Assembly (NCBI GenBank): GCA_022846035.1
Contig: AP025580.1
Coordinates: 558,001 to 622,000 of the forward strand
Length of the DNA stretch: 64,000 nucleotides
Reading direction: 5' to 3'
DNA from: Christensenellaceae bacterium
GTDB taxonomy: Bacteria > Bacillota > Clostridia > Christensenellales > Christensenellaceae
The notes beneath the pieces were generated by a model that was given only the letters and a program-made list of their open reading frames with translations, searched no databases and was not told where the DNA came from. This document shows, one piece after another, positions 20,914-28,698 of the stretch. The position numbers and the translations under genes are program-made. How positions within the stretch are numbered: the first letter of the stretch is position 1; each line of letters opens with the position of its first letter.

Positions 20914-21352
20914 GCTGAGGCACAGATTAAGCGAGGAACAGTATTACGTGTTATGCGAAAACGGTACGGAACATCCATATACAAGCGAATACTGGGAGAA
21001 AGAGGATGATGGCATCTATGTGGACGCCGCTACGGGTCAGCCGCTCTTCACCTCATTTGACAAGTTTCCGTCGGAATGCGGATGGCCGAGTTTTTCTGAG
21101 CCGATCAGTAAGGAATGTGTGGTCACGCAAAGGGATCTTTCACACGGGATGGTGCGCACAGAGGTCAGGAGCGCAAGCGGGGATTTCCATTTGGGCCATG
21201 TGTTTGACGACGGACCAAAGGAGCGCGGCGGCATGCGTTACTGCATCAATGGCGCGGCAATCCGCTTTATACCGGAAGAGGATATGGAAGTGGAAGGGTA
21301 CTCGTACTTGCTTCCTTATTATAAAAAGCGCAAGCAGGAAAGCGCAAAATAA
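20855..21352 (+). CDS. msrB: Peptide-methionine (R)-S-oxide reductase MsrB, zinc-less form
   Basis: Repairs R-sulfoxide methionine; partner of the preceding gene. The 165 residues contain PLFTSFDKFPSECGWPSF near residue 65, FHLGHVFDDGP, and the catalytic Cys in GGMRYCINGAAIRF. The two CxxC pairs that bind zinc in many MsrBs are replaced (DAATGQPLF and RSASGDFHL), so this is the metal-free class common in MsrA-MsrB fusions. The start at 20855 has an excellent AAAGGAGG site inside the end of msrA, implying translational coupling. A terminator follows. Confidence 0.94.
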   Translation: MQELIRAKELMNYERPSEDELRHRLSEEQYYVLCENGTEHPYTSEYWEKEDDGIYVDAATGQPLFTSFDKFPSECGWPSFSEPISKECVVTQRDLSHGMVRTEVRSASGDFHLGHVFDDGPKERGGMRYCINGAAIRFIPEEDMEVEGYSYLLPYYKKRKQESAK

Positions 21353-21363
21353 AATGAGCATAT

Positions 21364-21391
21364 AAAAAAGGCACGCTTCCCGTGCCTTTTT
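21364..21391. terminator. Bidirectional terminator between msrB and degV
   Basis: AAAAAGGCACG and CGTGCCTTTTT form a symmetrical stem with a CTTC loop between convergent genes. Confidence 0.92.
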
Positions 21392-21402
21392 GACTGCAAG
21401 AA

Positions 21403-22293
21403 TTATTTGAATTTTGTATCGACGCGCTGTTTGCCAACGTAATGGATGTTGACGGTTCCAGGGCCGGAATGCGCGCCAATCACAGGACCGGTATAATTGA
21501 TGAGTGTCTCCTTGATTGTAGGGAAACGCTCGCGTATCAGTCCCGCGACATATTCCGCTTCCTCGGGCGCGTCGCCATGACCGACATATACGATCTGGCC
21601 GTCCGGATTGTCGATGTCCTCTTCCATTTTGTTGACCATTTCGATCAAGGATTTTTTACGCCCGCGAATCTTTTCGACGGGAATGATTTTTCCTTCATTA
21701 TTAAATGCAAGAACCGGCTTGATATTGAGCATGGTACCCAAAAAGGCGCTGGCGCGGGAAACGCGTCCGCCCCGACGCAAATGTTCCAGGCTTTCGACGG
21801 CAAACCAATGCGTAATTTTCCATTTTAATTCTTCCGCATAGGTATACGCTTCCTCGAGCGTTGCACCCTCTTCTTTTTTAAGCGTGACGAGATGGACGAA
21901 CAACCCGTAACCGCGCGAAGCCGAGAGGGAGTCGACAACCTTGACCGTCCGCTCCGGATATTTCTGCATCAACTGTTCCGCGACCATGACGGCGTTATCG
22001 AACGAGCCAGAGAGGCCGGAGGAGAATTCAAGGTGCAGGACATCCTGGCCCGCTTCCAAAAACGGCGTAAAGAACGCGACATACCGCTCCGCATTGACCA
22101 TTGATGTGGTCGGCATAGAGCCTGCGCGCACTTTTTCGTAAAAATCATGGGTAGAGATAGAAACGCCCTGGTCGTCATAATATTCTTTCCCATCCATGAA
22201 AAACTGGTAAGGAAGTACGGTAATATTATGTTCCTTAGCAAATTCGGTAGGGAGGTCAGCAGTGGAGCTGCATGTAATCACATAATCTGCCAT
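21403..22293 (-). CDS. DegV-family fatty-acid-binding protein
   Basis: A cytoplasmic protein of the DegV fold, which binds a fatty acid and, in FakB homologues, presents it to the fatty-acid kinase FakA. The 296 residues start MADYVITCSSTADLP (strand 1 with the lipid-headgroup Ser/Thr). They continue with MPTTSMVNAERY, the SSGLSGSFDNAVMVAE block near residue 90, and the C-terminal GPVIGAHSGPGTV loop with the headgroup-binding His. I chose the ATG at 22293 since it gives the canonical N-terminus and follows TTGGAGA. No fakA is in view. A TTGATT/TACAAT promoter lies upstream. Confidence 0.92.
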   Translation of the reverse strand: MADYVITCSSTADLPTEFAKEHNITVLPYQFFMDGKEYYDDQGVSISTHDFYEKVRAGSMPTTSMVNAERYVAFFTPFLEAGQDVLHLEFSSGLSGSFDNAVMVAEQLMQKYPERTVKVVDSLSASRGYGLFVHLVTLKKEEGATLEEAYTYAEELKWKITHWFAVESLEHLRRGGRVSRASAFLGTMLNIKPVLAFNNEGKIIPVEKIRGRKKSLIEMVNKMEEDIDNPDGQIVYVGHGDAPEEAEYVAGLIRERFPTIKETLINYTGPVIGAHSGPGTVNIHYVGKQRVDTKFK

Positions 22294-22337
22294 CTGTTTG
22301 GTCTCCAATCTATGGTTTTTTAAATTTCGATATTCAT

Positions 22338-22367
22338 ATTGTATCATTTTAAGGCAAGGAAAATCAA
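22338..22367 (-). promoter_or_regulatory. Sigma-A promoter of degV gene
   Basis: On the minus strand, TTGATT, an 18-bp spacer and TACAAT lie about 45 bases before the start codon. Confidence 0.65.
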
Positions 22368-22469
22368 GGTGTTTATAAGGCGCGGGGGCCGGTGGCAGGC
22401 AAAAAAGAAAGAGCAATATAAAACGAAAATTTTTTAAATGAAATTTGCATTTTAAGCATGGGATAGCTA

Positions 22470-22498
22470 TTGCTTTCGGCCGCGTTTTGTATTAGAAT
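22470..22498 (+). promoter_or_regulatory. Candidate sigma-A promoter of aminotransferase gene
   Basis: TTGCTT, a 17-bp spacer and TAGAAT lie 80 bases before the aminotransferase ATG. Confidence 0.5.
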
Positions 22499-22577
22499 AG
22501 ATATGCTAACGACGCGAAACAATAGCGCATATACGCTTTGGATAAGATTTATACTGTTATGATACTGGAGGTACGAA

Positions 22578-23768
22578 ATGCAACTTTCTGAAAAAGCACT
22601 TGCAATTTCACCATCGCTTACATTGAAAATTACAGCTATGGCGAAAGATATGAAAAAACGGGGACTGGATGTGGTCGGGTTTGGCGCGGGCGAACCGGAT
22701 TTCGATACGCCGCAGCATATTAAGGACGCGGCCATTGAGGGCCTTAAAATCGGTATGACAAAATATACGCCGGCATCCGGTACCATAGAACTGAAAAAAG
22801 CGGTATGCGCCGACCTGAAAAAGCATGGGCTTCATTACGACCCGACGCAGATCGTGATCTCCAATGGTGCGAAGCATTCGCTTTTCAATGTGTTTCAGGC
22901 AATCCTCAATCCGGGAGACGAGGTAATCATTATACAGCCGTACTGGCTTACCTATCCGGAGCTTGTGAAAATGGCGGGCGGCGTACCCGTATATGTGGAC
23001 GCGAAAGAATGCGACAATTTCGAACCCCTGAAAGAAAATATCCAGGCGGCTGTTACGCCTAAAACGAAAGCGATTATTGTCAACAATCCGTCCAATCCGT
23101 GCGGCTGTATTTATTCGCAGGAGACGCTGGAGATGATTGCCGGCATTGCGAAAAAACATGATTTCTTTATCATCTCGGACGAGATTTATGACGAACTGGT
23201 ATATGACGGCAACAAACATGCGAGTATTGCCGCTGTCAGCGAAGATGCATATCAGCGCACGATTCTTGTGAACGGCCTTTCCAAGACCTATGCAATGACG
23301 GGGTGGCGCATCGGGTACACGGCGAGCAGCGCGGAGATTGCGAAGATTATGGGCAGCTACCAGAGTCATGCGACTTCCAATCCATGTTCGATTGCGCAGT
23401 TTGCGGGAATTGCGGCGCTGACGGGACCGAGAGACGAAATCGTGGCTATGCGCGAGGAATTCGACGCTCGCCGCAAGCTGATGGTGAAGCTGATTAACGA
23501 TATTGACGGTCTTTCCTGCGTTACGCCGATGGGCGCGTTTTATGTAATGCTCAATATTTCGGGCGTCAAGGGGCGCAGCCTGGACGGGAAAAAGATCGAA
23601 AGCTCGCTTGATTTTTCCGAGATGCTGCTGGAGAAAAAGCTGACGGCGGTCATTCCGGGCGCGGCTTTCGGCGCAGATGATTTTGTCCGCCTGTCTTACG
23701 CGGTATCGCGCGAGAATATAGAGAAAGGCATTGGACGCATCGCGGAATTTGTGGCGATGCTGGACTGA
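22578..23768 (+). CDS. Class I/II pyridoxal-phosphate aminotransferase (aspartate aminotransferase type)
   Basis: A 396-residue fold-type I aminotransferase of the subgroup that includes Bacillus/Thermus AspB. Characteristic blocks are VVGFGAGEPDFDTPQHIK near residue 32, KYTPASGTIELKKAV, NPSNPCGC near 177 (PLP/substrate Asn), SDEIYDELVYDG near 204, and the PLP lysine in NGLSKTYAMTGWRIGY near 240. The substrate-carboxylate Arg is in the C-terminal VRLSYAVSRENI. Oxaloacetate/aspartate with 2-oxoglutarate/glutamate is the likely pair. The next gene starts 16 bases later and may use the oxaloacetate. Confidence 0.88.
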   Translation: MQLSEKALAISPSLTLKITAMAKDMKKRGLDVVGFGAGEPDFDTPQHIKDAAIEGLKIGMTKYTPASGTIELKKAVCADLKKHGLHYDPTQIVISNGAKHSLFNVFQAILNPGDEVIIIQPYWLTYPELVKMAGGVPVYVDAKECDNFEPLKENIQAAVTPKTKAIIVNNPSNPCGCIYSQETLEMIAGIAKKHDFFIISDEIYDELVYDGNKHASIAAVSEDAYQRTILVNGLSKTYAMTGWRIGYTASSAEIAKIMGSYQSHATSNPCSIAQFAGIAALTGPRDEIVAMREEFDARRKLMVKLINDIDGLSCVTPMGAFYVMLNISGVKGRSLDGKKIESSLDFSEMLLEKKLTAVIPGAAFGADDFVRLSYAVSRENIEKGIGRIAEFVAMLD

Positions 23769-23784
23769 TATTTGGAGAGACAAT

Positions 23785-25185
23785 ATGATAAAAGAGAGAT
23801 ATAAGCGCACTAATCTCCTGCAGGAAAACGACTATAACTATACCCTGCAGGATGTGAGCGAGGCGAATTTATTCGAGGATATGTTCGACTACGACCAGGT
23901 GCCGAAAATTACCTTTAACCACAGGACGGTGCCTATGCACTTTCCGGAGGAAATCTGGATCACGGATACTACTTTCCGCGACGGGCAGCAGGCGCGTACG
24001 CCGTTCTCGGTAAAAGAGGTCGTGGACCTTTATAAGATGTTGCACAAGCTTTCAGGTCCCAAAGGAATCATCCGCCAGAGTGAGTTTTTCGTATATACGG
24101 AAAAGGACCGTAAGGCGCTTGAGGAATGTATGGCGCTCGGCTATGAGTTTCCGGAGATTACGACGTGGATTCGCGCCAACAAAAAAGATTTTGCCCTGGC
24201 AAAAGATATGGGCATCCGCGAGACGGGCATCCTCGTTTCCTGTTCGGACTACCATATTTTCAATAAGATGGGCATGACGCGGGGGCAGGCGCTGGATAAA
24301 TATCTGGGCGTGGTCAAGGACGCGCTTGACATGGGCATCGTGCCGCGCTGCCATTTTGAAGATATTACGCGGGCTGATTTTTATGGCTTTGTCGTGCCGT
24401 TTGCGCGGGCGTTGATGGAGCTTCGAGAACAAACGGGTATTCCTATCAAGATCAGGATGTGCGATACGCTTGGTTACGGCGTGACCTATCCGGGCGCGTC
24501 GCTTCCCAGAAGCGTACAGGGTATCGTTTATGGACTGCGGTTTTACGCGAACGTTCCATCCGCGTTATTGGAATGGCACGGGCACAACGATTTTTATAAG
24601 GTCGTATGCAACGCCTCTACGGCATGGCTATACGGCGCGTCGTCCGTCAACTGCTCGATGCTTGGTATCGGTGAGAGGACGGGGAACTGCCCGATTGAGG
24701 CGATGGCGATCGAGTATGTGCAGCTTAAGGGAACGCAGGACGGTATGGACCTGCGGGCGATTACCGAAATCGCGGATTATTTTGAAAAAGAGCTGAAATA
24801 CGACATCAACCCGCGCACGCCGTTTGTGGGCAGGAACTTCAACTCCACGCGCGCGGGTATCCACGCGGACGGGCTTTTGAAAGATGAGCAGATTTATAAT
24901 ATTTTCAATACGGATAAGATCCTCGGCCGTCCGGTTGCGGTCGTAATCGGAGAGCATTCCGGTCTCGCGGGGATCGCCCACTGGGTAAACGCGCATTTTA
25001 AGCTTGACGGGGACCAGAAGATCGACAAGAAATCGGCGCTGGTACAAAAGATCAAGGACGAGGTCGACAGGCAGTACGCGGAAGGGCGCACGACGTCGTT
25101 TGGCGATAACGAACTTGAGATGATCGTCAAGGACGCGGACTACAAGGCGTATGCGGCGCTGTGCGCGCACAGGGCGGACATCTGA
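23785..25185 (+). CDS. DRE-TIM metallolyase, candidate Re-citrate synthase (2-isopropylmalate synthase superfamily)
   Basis: A 466-residue HMGL-like protein. The DRE-TIM signature appears as WITDTTFRDGQQARTPFS near residue 58, with metal ligands in EWHGHNDFYK near 256 and NCSMLGIGERTGNCPIEA near 288. It lacks the long regulatory domain of LeuA and carries an N-terminal extension (about 50 residues before the barrel), as in the clostridial Re-citrate synthases first shown in Clostridium kluyveri. (R)-citrate formation from acetyl-CoA and oxaloacetate fits the neighbouring aspartate-type aminotransferase. Homocitrate, isopropylmalate or citramalate synthase cannot be ruled out by eye. TGGAGAGA is 5 bases before the ATG. 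Confidence 0.75.
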   Translation: MIKERYKRTNLLQENDYNYTLQDVSEANLFEDMFDYDQVPKITFNHRTVPMHFPEEIWITDTTFRDGQQARTPFSVKEVVDLYKMLHKLSGPKGIIRQSEFFVYTEKDRKALEECMALGYEFPEITTWIRANKKDFALAKDMGIRETGILVSCSDYHIFNKMGMTRGQALDKYLGVVKDALDMGIVPRCHFEDITRADFYGFVVPFARALMELREQTGIPIKIRMCDTLGYGVTYPGASLPRSVQGIVYGLRFYANVPSALLEWHGHNDFYKVVCNASTAWLYGASSVNCSMLGIGERTGNCPIEAMAIEYVQLKGTQDGMDLRAITEIADYFEKELKYDINPRTPFVGRNFNSTRAGIHADGLLKDEQIYNIFNTDKILGRPVAVVIGEHSGLAGIAHWVNAHFKLDGDQKIDKKSALVQKIKDEVDRQYAEGRTTSFGDNELEMIVKDADYKAYAALCAHRADI

Positions 25186-25218
25186 TACGCCAAAAGAATG
25201 GAAAAAAGGCCCTGCCCA

Positions 25219-25268
25219 TGTAGACGGAACCCGGAAGAACGGACAAAGAAAAAAGGGGCTATCGCAGG
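25219..25268 (+). repeat. Left inverted repeat of IS element
   Basis: Begins TGTAGACGGAACCCGG and includes AAAGAAAAAAGGGGCTATCG. It pairs with the right repeat at 26462-26515 with small gaps. Confidence 0.85.
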
Positions 25269-25279
25269 AAAGCTAAAGA

Positions 25280-26152
25280 TTACACGGTCATACTCCTGAT
25301 TTCAAAAGGAGTGTGACCGTTCTTCGTTTGGATACGTTCAAAATTATAAAAATGTATGTATTCATGTATCAACATTTTTGCGTCTTTCATTGTTTGGATT
25401 TTTTGGCGGCGAATCCACTCGCTTTTGAGCATACCGAAAAAGTTCTCAGCCGGCGCGTTATCAAGCGGCGTTCCAGGTCTTGACATAGACGGCGTAATAG
25501 AATATTGTTTAAGTAGGTTTGAATACCCGTGGGACGTGTATTGGAACCCCTGGTCGCTGTGGAGGATGAGTCCATCAGCGACCTTTTTCTTTCCGCAAGG
25601 TAGGCTTCGCACTGCTTTTTGGATCGTTCTGTAGACAAGCGCGTTGTCCTGCACGGTACCCATATCATATGACACAATGAAATGATCATACAAATCTTTG
25701 ATCATAGATAGATACAACGTTCCCTCTTTGGTTTTGATATAGCTGATGTCGGTCACCCATTTCTGATTTGGCTGTTCAGCCGAGAAGTGACGGTTAAGGC
25801 GATTTGCATATACCATCATCTGCCGTTGCCTTTGGTATAGCGGCCTCGGCCTGCGGATTACCGCAAGCAATCCATATTTGCGCATCACACGCAGTACAGC
25901 CTTGTGGTTTATGCAAAGACCGTGCTCCCGCTTAAGCCATAATCTTACGCGCCTATACCCATAGGTCTGTTTGGTTTGCTGCTGACATTGTTGTATCAGT
26001 CGTCCAATCACAGCGTCCCGATCAGTATCGCCTTGGCGGGAACGCCAACTGTAATATCCGCTGCGCGAAACCTCAAAGAAACGGCACATCAGCTTCACGG
26101 AATATTTGTTATGATGCTTTTCGATCGCTGCATACTTTACCTTTGCACTCAC
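25280..26152 (-). CDS. IS3-family transposase OrfB (DDE catalytic subunit)
   Basis: A 290-residue integrase-fold transposase. The N-terminal HTH_21-like region contains RFFEVSRSGYYSWRSRQ. The rve domain carries the DDE triad: Asp in WVTDISYIKTKEGTLYLS, Asp in LILHSDQGFQYTS, and Glu in DNAPAENFFGMLKSEW. It begins at a GTG overlapping the orfA stop (GTGA). No A6G slippery heptamer is visible at the junction, so either coupled re-initiation or frameshifting at another site makes the fused transposase. Confidence 0.93.
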   Translation of the reverse strand: MSAKVKYAAIEKHHNKYSVKLMCRFFEVSRSGYYSWRSRQGDTDRDAVIGRLIQQCQQQTKQTYGYRRVRLWLKREHGLCINHKAVLRVMRKYGLLAVIRRPRPLYQRQRQMMVYANRLNRHFSAEQPNQKWVTDISYIKTKEGTLYLSMIKDLYDHFIVSYDMGTVQDNALVYRTIQKAVRSLPCGKKKVADGLILHSDQGFQYTSHGYSNLLKQYSITPSMSRPGTPLDNAPAENFFGMLKSEWIRRQKIQTMKDAKMLIHEYIHFYNFERIQTKNGHTPFEIRSMTV

Positions 26153-26436
26153 ATCCTTCCAGCAGCTTGAAGAAAAGACCGATACAGTTCCACTTCCATT
26201 TCTAATTGCTTAATCCTATCTCGATACTCTGCTTCGGTTGATATTGGACGTATTCGTGGACGTCCACGTTTTTTCGGCATGTTCCATATTCTGTTTTTTC
26301 TATTGTATCGTTCTACTAATTTTTTAATTTGTGTCTTGCTTAATCCATACTCTTCTCCTATTTCACGGTGTGTCAGTCCTTGCTCCTTTTTCTTCATTAC
26401 AGTTTCTATGATCTGCTTTCCATAGTGCTTTCCCAT
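26149..26436 (-). CDS. IS3-family transposase OrfA (helix-turn-helix subunit)
   Basis: A 95-residue DNA-binding subunit. The HTH_Tnp_1-type motif is EQGLTHREIGEEYGLSKTQI. A basic hinge (RKNRIWNMPKKRGRPRIR) with an AT-hook-like core and a C-terminal leucine zipper (YRDRIKQLEMEVELYRSFL) follow. The ribosome binding site AGGAGG lies inside a terminator-like hairpin just upstream. Confidence 0.92.
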   Translation of the reverse strand: MGKHYGKQIIETVMKKKEQGLTHREIGEEYGLSKTQIKKLVERYNRKNRIWNMPKKRGRPRIRPISTEAEYRDRIKQLEMEVELYRSFLQAAGRM

Positions 26437-26438
26437 AC

Positions 26439-26475
26439 AAAAAACCTCCTATCGTTATTATCCTACGATAGGAGG
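26439..26475 (-). terminator. Terminator-like hairpin at IS entry, covering the orfA ribosome binding site
   Basis: On the minus strand CCTCCTATCG pairs with CGATAGGAGG and is followed by TTTTTT, then the orfA ATG. The AGGAGG that serves orfA is the 3' arm of the stem. Read-through RNA would therefore be terminated or have its ribosome site hidden. Confidence 0.8.
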
Positions 26476-26515
26476 CCTTTTTTCTCAATGTCCTTTTTTG
26501 GGGGGGCCGTCTACA
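26462..26515 (-). repeat. Right inverted repeat of IS element
   Basis: Read on the minus strand it begins TGTAGACGGCCCCCCC and includes GAGAAAAAAGGCCTCCTATC, matching the left end. Confidence 0.85.
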
Positions 26516-26534
26516 AGGACGGCCTTTTATTTTA
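26516..26534. terminator. Right half of a terminator interrupted by the IS
   Basis: GGCCTTTTATTTT here pairs with AAAAAAGGCC at 25202-25211 on the other side of the IS. Joined without the element, they form an 8-bp stem and T-run between the convergent citrate-synthase-like and FUSC genes. Confidence 0.5.
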
Positions 26535-28487
26535 GGATGAGGGCGGCTGCGCAAGCTTATTTCTGAGGGCGGAAAGCGCGACAAGGTTTTCCTCGTAACG
26601 CTGTATCAGATGGACAGCATAAGGCGCGGAAACCTCCGAAAAAGTATCTTTGGTTTGCACAGGCGGGCCGGATAGCGCATGATCCCGCGGGCCGAAGAGG
26701 GCTTCCGACATACGAACGGCAAAATGTTCGATCCCAGCACGCTCCAAAGGGGATAGGCGTTCGTTCTGTACATAAAAGATCAACTGTTCCGCTTCGGCCG
26801 TCATACGCCACATGAGAGCAAGCATTTTTTCGTAAGGAGCGGTAAGAAGCGGCTGTGTGGGCGTGCTTAAATATTTGCGAACCTCGTCGCAATGCAAATG
26901 AAAAGAGATGAGTGCGTCGCTGACCACGCCGTAATCGATCAGGCGGCGCGTAGCGATACGCAGCATGGAAAGATAGGAATGCTGGATATGGAACAGTTCC
27001 CTGACGTTATAGAAAAACTGGCCTTTTTGACTGGTGGGAAAGAAAAAGCGGTTGACGATGAATACCAGCGCGACGGCCAGCGCGAGGTAGAAAAGGCGCA
27101 GCTCGATAGCCGACTGCCCGCTTATGGTAAGGGAAGCGAGGGAGAGGGCGAAACTTGTCGCGAAAATCGGCTGGACCCATGTGCCAGGAGTGGAACAGTA
27201 CATGAAAGTGACCATGACGGTCGCGAACAGCATATGGCCGAGCGTGCCGGACAGGAGCGGCAATATGAGAAAGGCGATTCCGCAGCCGATGAGCGTTCCG
27301 ATCGTGCGTGTTTTCATGCGGTAGGCGCTTTCCTCGTACATGGGTTGCAACAGCAGAAAAGCGTTGAGCGGAAGCCAATAGGCATGTTCACTTTGCGTGA
27401 TCCGGCATACGGCGAAGCTGATGGTGGAGACGAGGCACAGCCGCAGCGCGAAACGCACCTCGAACGTATCGAGACGCAGGCGGCGCCGCAGGCCGAGCAG
27501 AGGGCGCGCGTGAGCGGGGAGCTTCCATTCGGCAGGCGGGGAGCTTTGCGCCATAGCCTCCAGCGCAAGCGCGAGCAGGTGCATGAAATTGCGCATGAAC
27601 ACAGCAAAACGTTCGCTCAGTCCATCCGTTTCCTCCGCGAGAGTGTCGGCAAGATGAATCAGGCTTGTATTGTCTTTGGTATTCATGTTTTTTTGCACAG
27701 TATTAAGAAAGACGGACAATATCTCCAGACGGTGCGCATCCTGCGTGCAGTTTTCGGACGGAGACTGTGAAAAATCGGTGATAAAATAAACGGCGCGCTG
27801 GAAGAGAAGCGCGAACATATAATGAACCTTGCCCTCTCCGCGCACGACATAGGAAAAATCGCGGCTGGCATAGGCCATGCGGTTTAAAGCGGCTTGCAGA
27901 CTGACCATGTCCTTTTGCAGCGACAGGTCGCAGCGTCCGGCCGCCATCATAGCGAACTCTTCAGAAAGAATGGACAGTCCTTTGCGCGCCTGCGTATCGT
28001 TCTGGCGTTTTTTGTGAAACAGCGCATAAATGGCAAGTCCGGCGAGAAGAAACAGGACGGCGTATACCATGGCGCCAAGCATGGGCAGGAAACCATTCCA
28101 GCCGACAGGCCGAAGCTGCAAAAACACAAAGGCCATCGCATTGGTAAAATAACCTTTTTGGTTGAACTGCGTGGTTTGCAGGTAAATGAGGATAAAAGGA
28201 ACGATCATATTGAGCAATATGCAAAGAAAAAGATTCAATGTTGCAAAAAACGCCAAAATGCACAGCGCCATTTGTACCAGAAACAGGCCGCATAAGGAAC
28301 GGGCCGTATGCCTTTTTTGGAATTTCACTTTAAAGGCCGCAGTGGTGAAAGAAACGACCAGGGCATATTGCGTACCGAAGAAAAATACGATGGTATAGAA
28401 CAGCAGCAGAAAAAACACGATAACCGGCAAGGCGGCCGTGAATTTTTTCCGGAAATCCGAACATGCGTTTTTAAGATGCAGGCTCAT
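26532..28487 (-). CDS. FUSC-family inner-membrane protein (aromatic-acid-exporter-like)
   Basis: A 651-residue membrane protein of the fusaric-acid-resistance/YccS-type architecture. A first cluster of about five to six hydrophobic helices occupies residues 17-160. A cytosolic helical stretch lies at about 165-335. A second helix cluster at about 350-480 carries the FUSC-like segment (RLRLDTFEVRFALRLCLVST, then EHAYWLPLNAFLLLQPMYE). A soluble C-terminal helical tail follows. Family members are proposed to export aromatic or other organic acids; the substrate here is unknown. It is a single-gene unit. The IS now sits directly beyond its 3' end. Confidence 0.8.
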   Translation of the reverse strand: MSLHLKNACSDFRKKFTAALPVIVFFLLLFYTIVFFFGTQYALVVSFTTAAFKVKFQKRHTARSLCGLFLVQMALCILAFFATLNLFLCILLNMIVPFILIYLQTTQFNQKGYFTNAMAFVFLQLRPVGWNGFLPMLGAMVYAVLFLLAGLAIYALFHKKRQNDTQARKGLSILSEEFAMMAAGRCDLSLQKDMVSLQAALNRMAYASRDFSYVVRGEGKVHYMFALLFQRAVYFITDFSQSPSENCTQDAHRLEILSVFLNTVQKNMNTKDNTSLIHLADTLAEETDGLSERFAVFMRNFMHLLALALEAMAQSSPPAEWKLPAHARPLLGLRRRLRLDTFEVRFALRLCLVSTISFAVCRITQSEHAYWLPLNAFLLLQPMYEESAYRMKTRTIGTLIGCGIAFLILPLLSGTLGHMLFATVMVTFMYCSTPGTWVQPIFATSFALSLASLTISGQSAIELRLFYLALAVALVFIVNRFFFPTSQKGQFFYNVRELFHIQHSYLSMLRIATRRLIDYGVVSDALISFHLHCDEVRKYLSTPTQPLLTAPYEKMLALMWRMTAEAEQLIFYVQNERLSPLERAGIEHFAVRMSEALFGPRDHALSGPPVQTKDTFSEVSAPYAVHLIQRYEENLVALSALRNKLAQPPSS

Positions 28488-28631
28488 AGACTATACCCCG
28501 AAAGTCGACTTTCTGATGAATGCAATTATAGCACTTTGTTCTTGCAAAGTCTATTGGGCGCGGGAACAAGCGGCAAGGCGTATGGGGACATGCCGCAGTG
28601 CACAAAAGTGAAAAAAACGCCGGAACAGATT

Positions 28632-28661
28632 TTGGAACAAACGGAGCGTGTATGATAGAAT
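28632..28661 (+). promoter_or_regulatory. Candidate promoter of FGGY kinase gene
   Basis: TTGGAA, an 18-bp spacer and TAGAAT lie 38 bases before the kinase start codon. Confidence 0.5.
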
Positions 28662-28698
28662 ATTAGAATAGAAAAAAATAAACAGGGAGCGTGTGGAT

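Larger units (their letters stand above)
25219..26515 (-). mobile_element. IS3-family insertion sequence (IS150-like), 1297 bp
   Basis: The ends are imperfect inverted repeats of about 50 bases starting TGTAGACGG on each side and both containing CTATCGYAGG further in. The element encodes orfA and orfB on the minus strand with a 4-base overlap. It is bounded by the candidate citrate synthase and the FUSC protein, and no clear target-site duplication is visible (GCCCA left, AGGAC right). Both orfs are open and the catalytic residues are present, so it may be active. The flanking sequence suggests insertion into a terminator loop. Confidence 0.9.

Noticed and set aside
25214-26520. Target-site duplication flanking the IS
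   Set aside because: The bases next to the ends (GCCCA and AGGAC) do not match over 3-5 positions, so no duplication can be claimed.
26892-27770. A 292-codon plus-strand frame opposite the FUSC gene
   Set aside because: It lies antisense to a clear membrane protein gene, is rich in Arg/Glu/Gln in a shadow-like pattern, and has no promoter or ribosome site.
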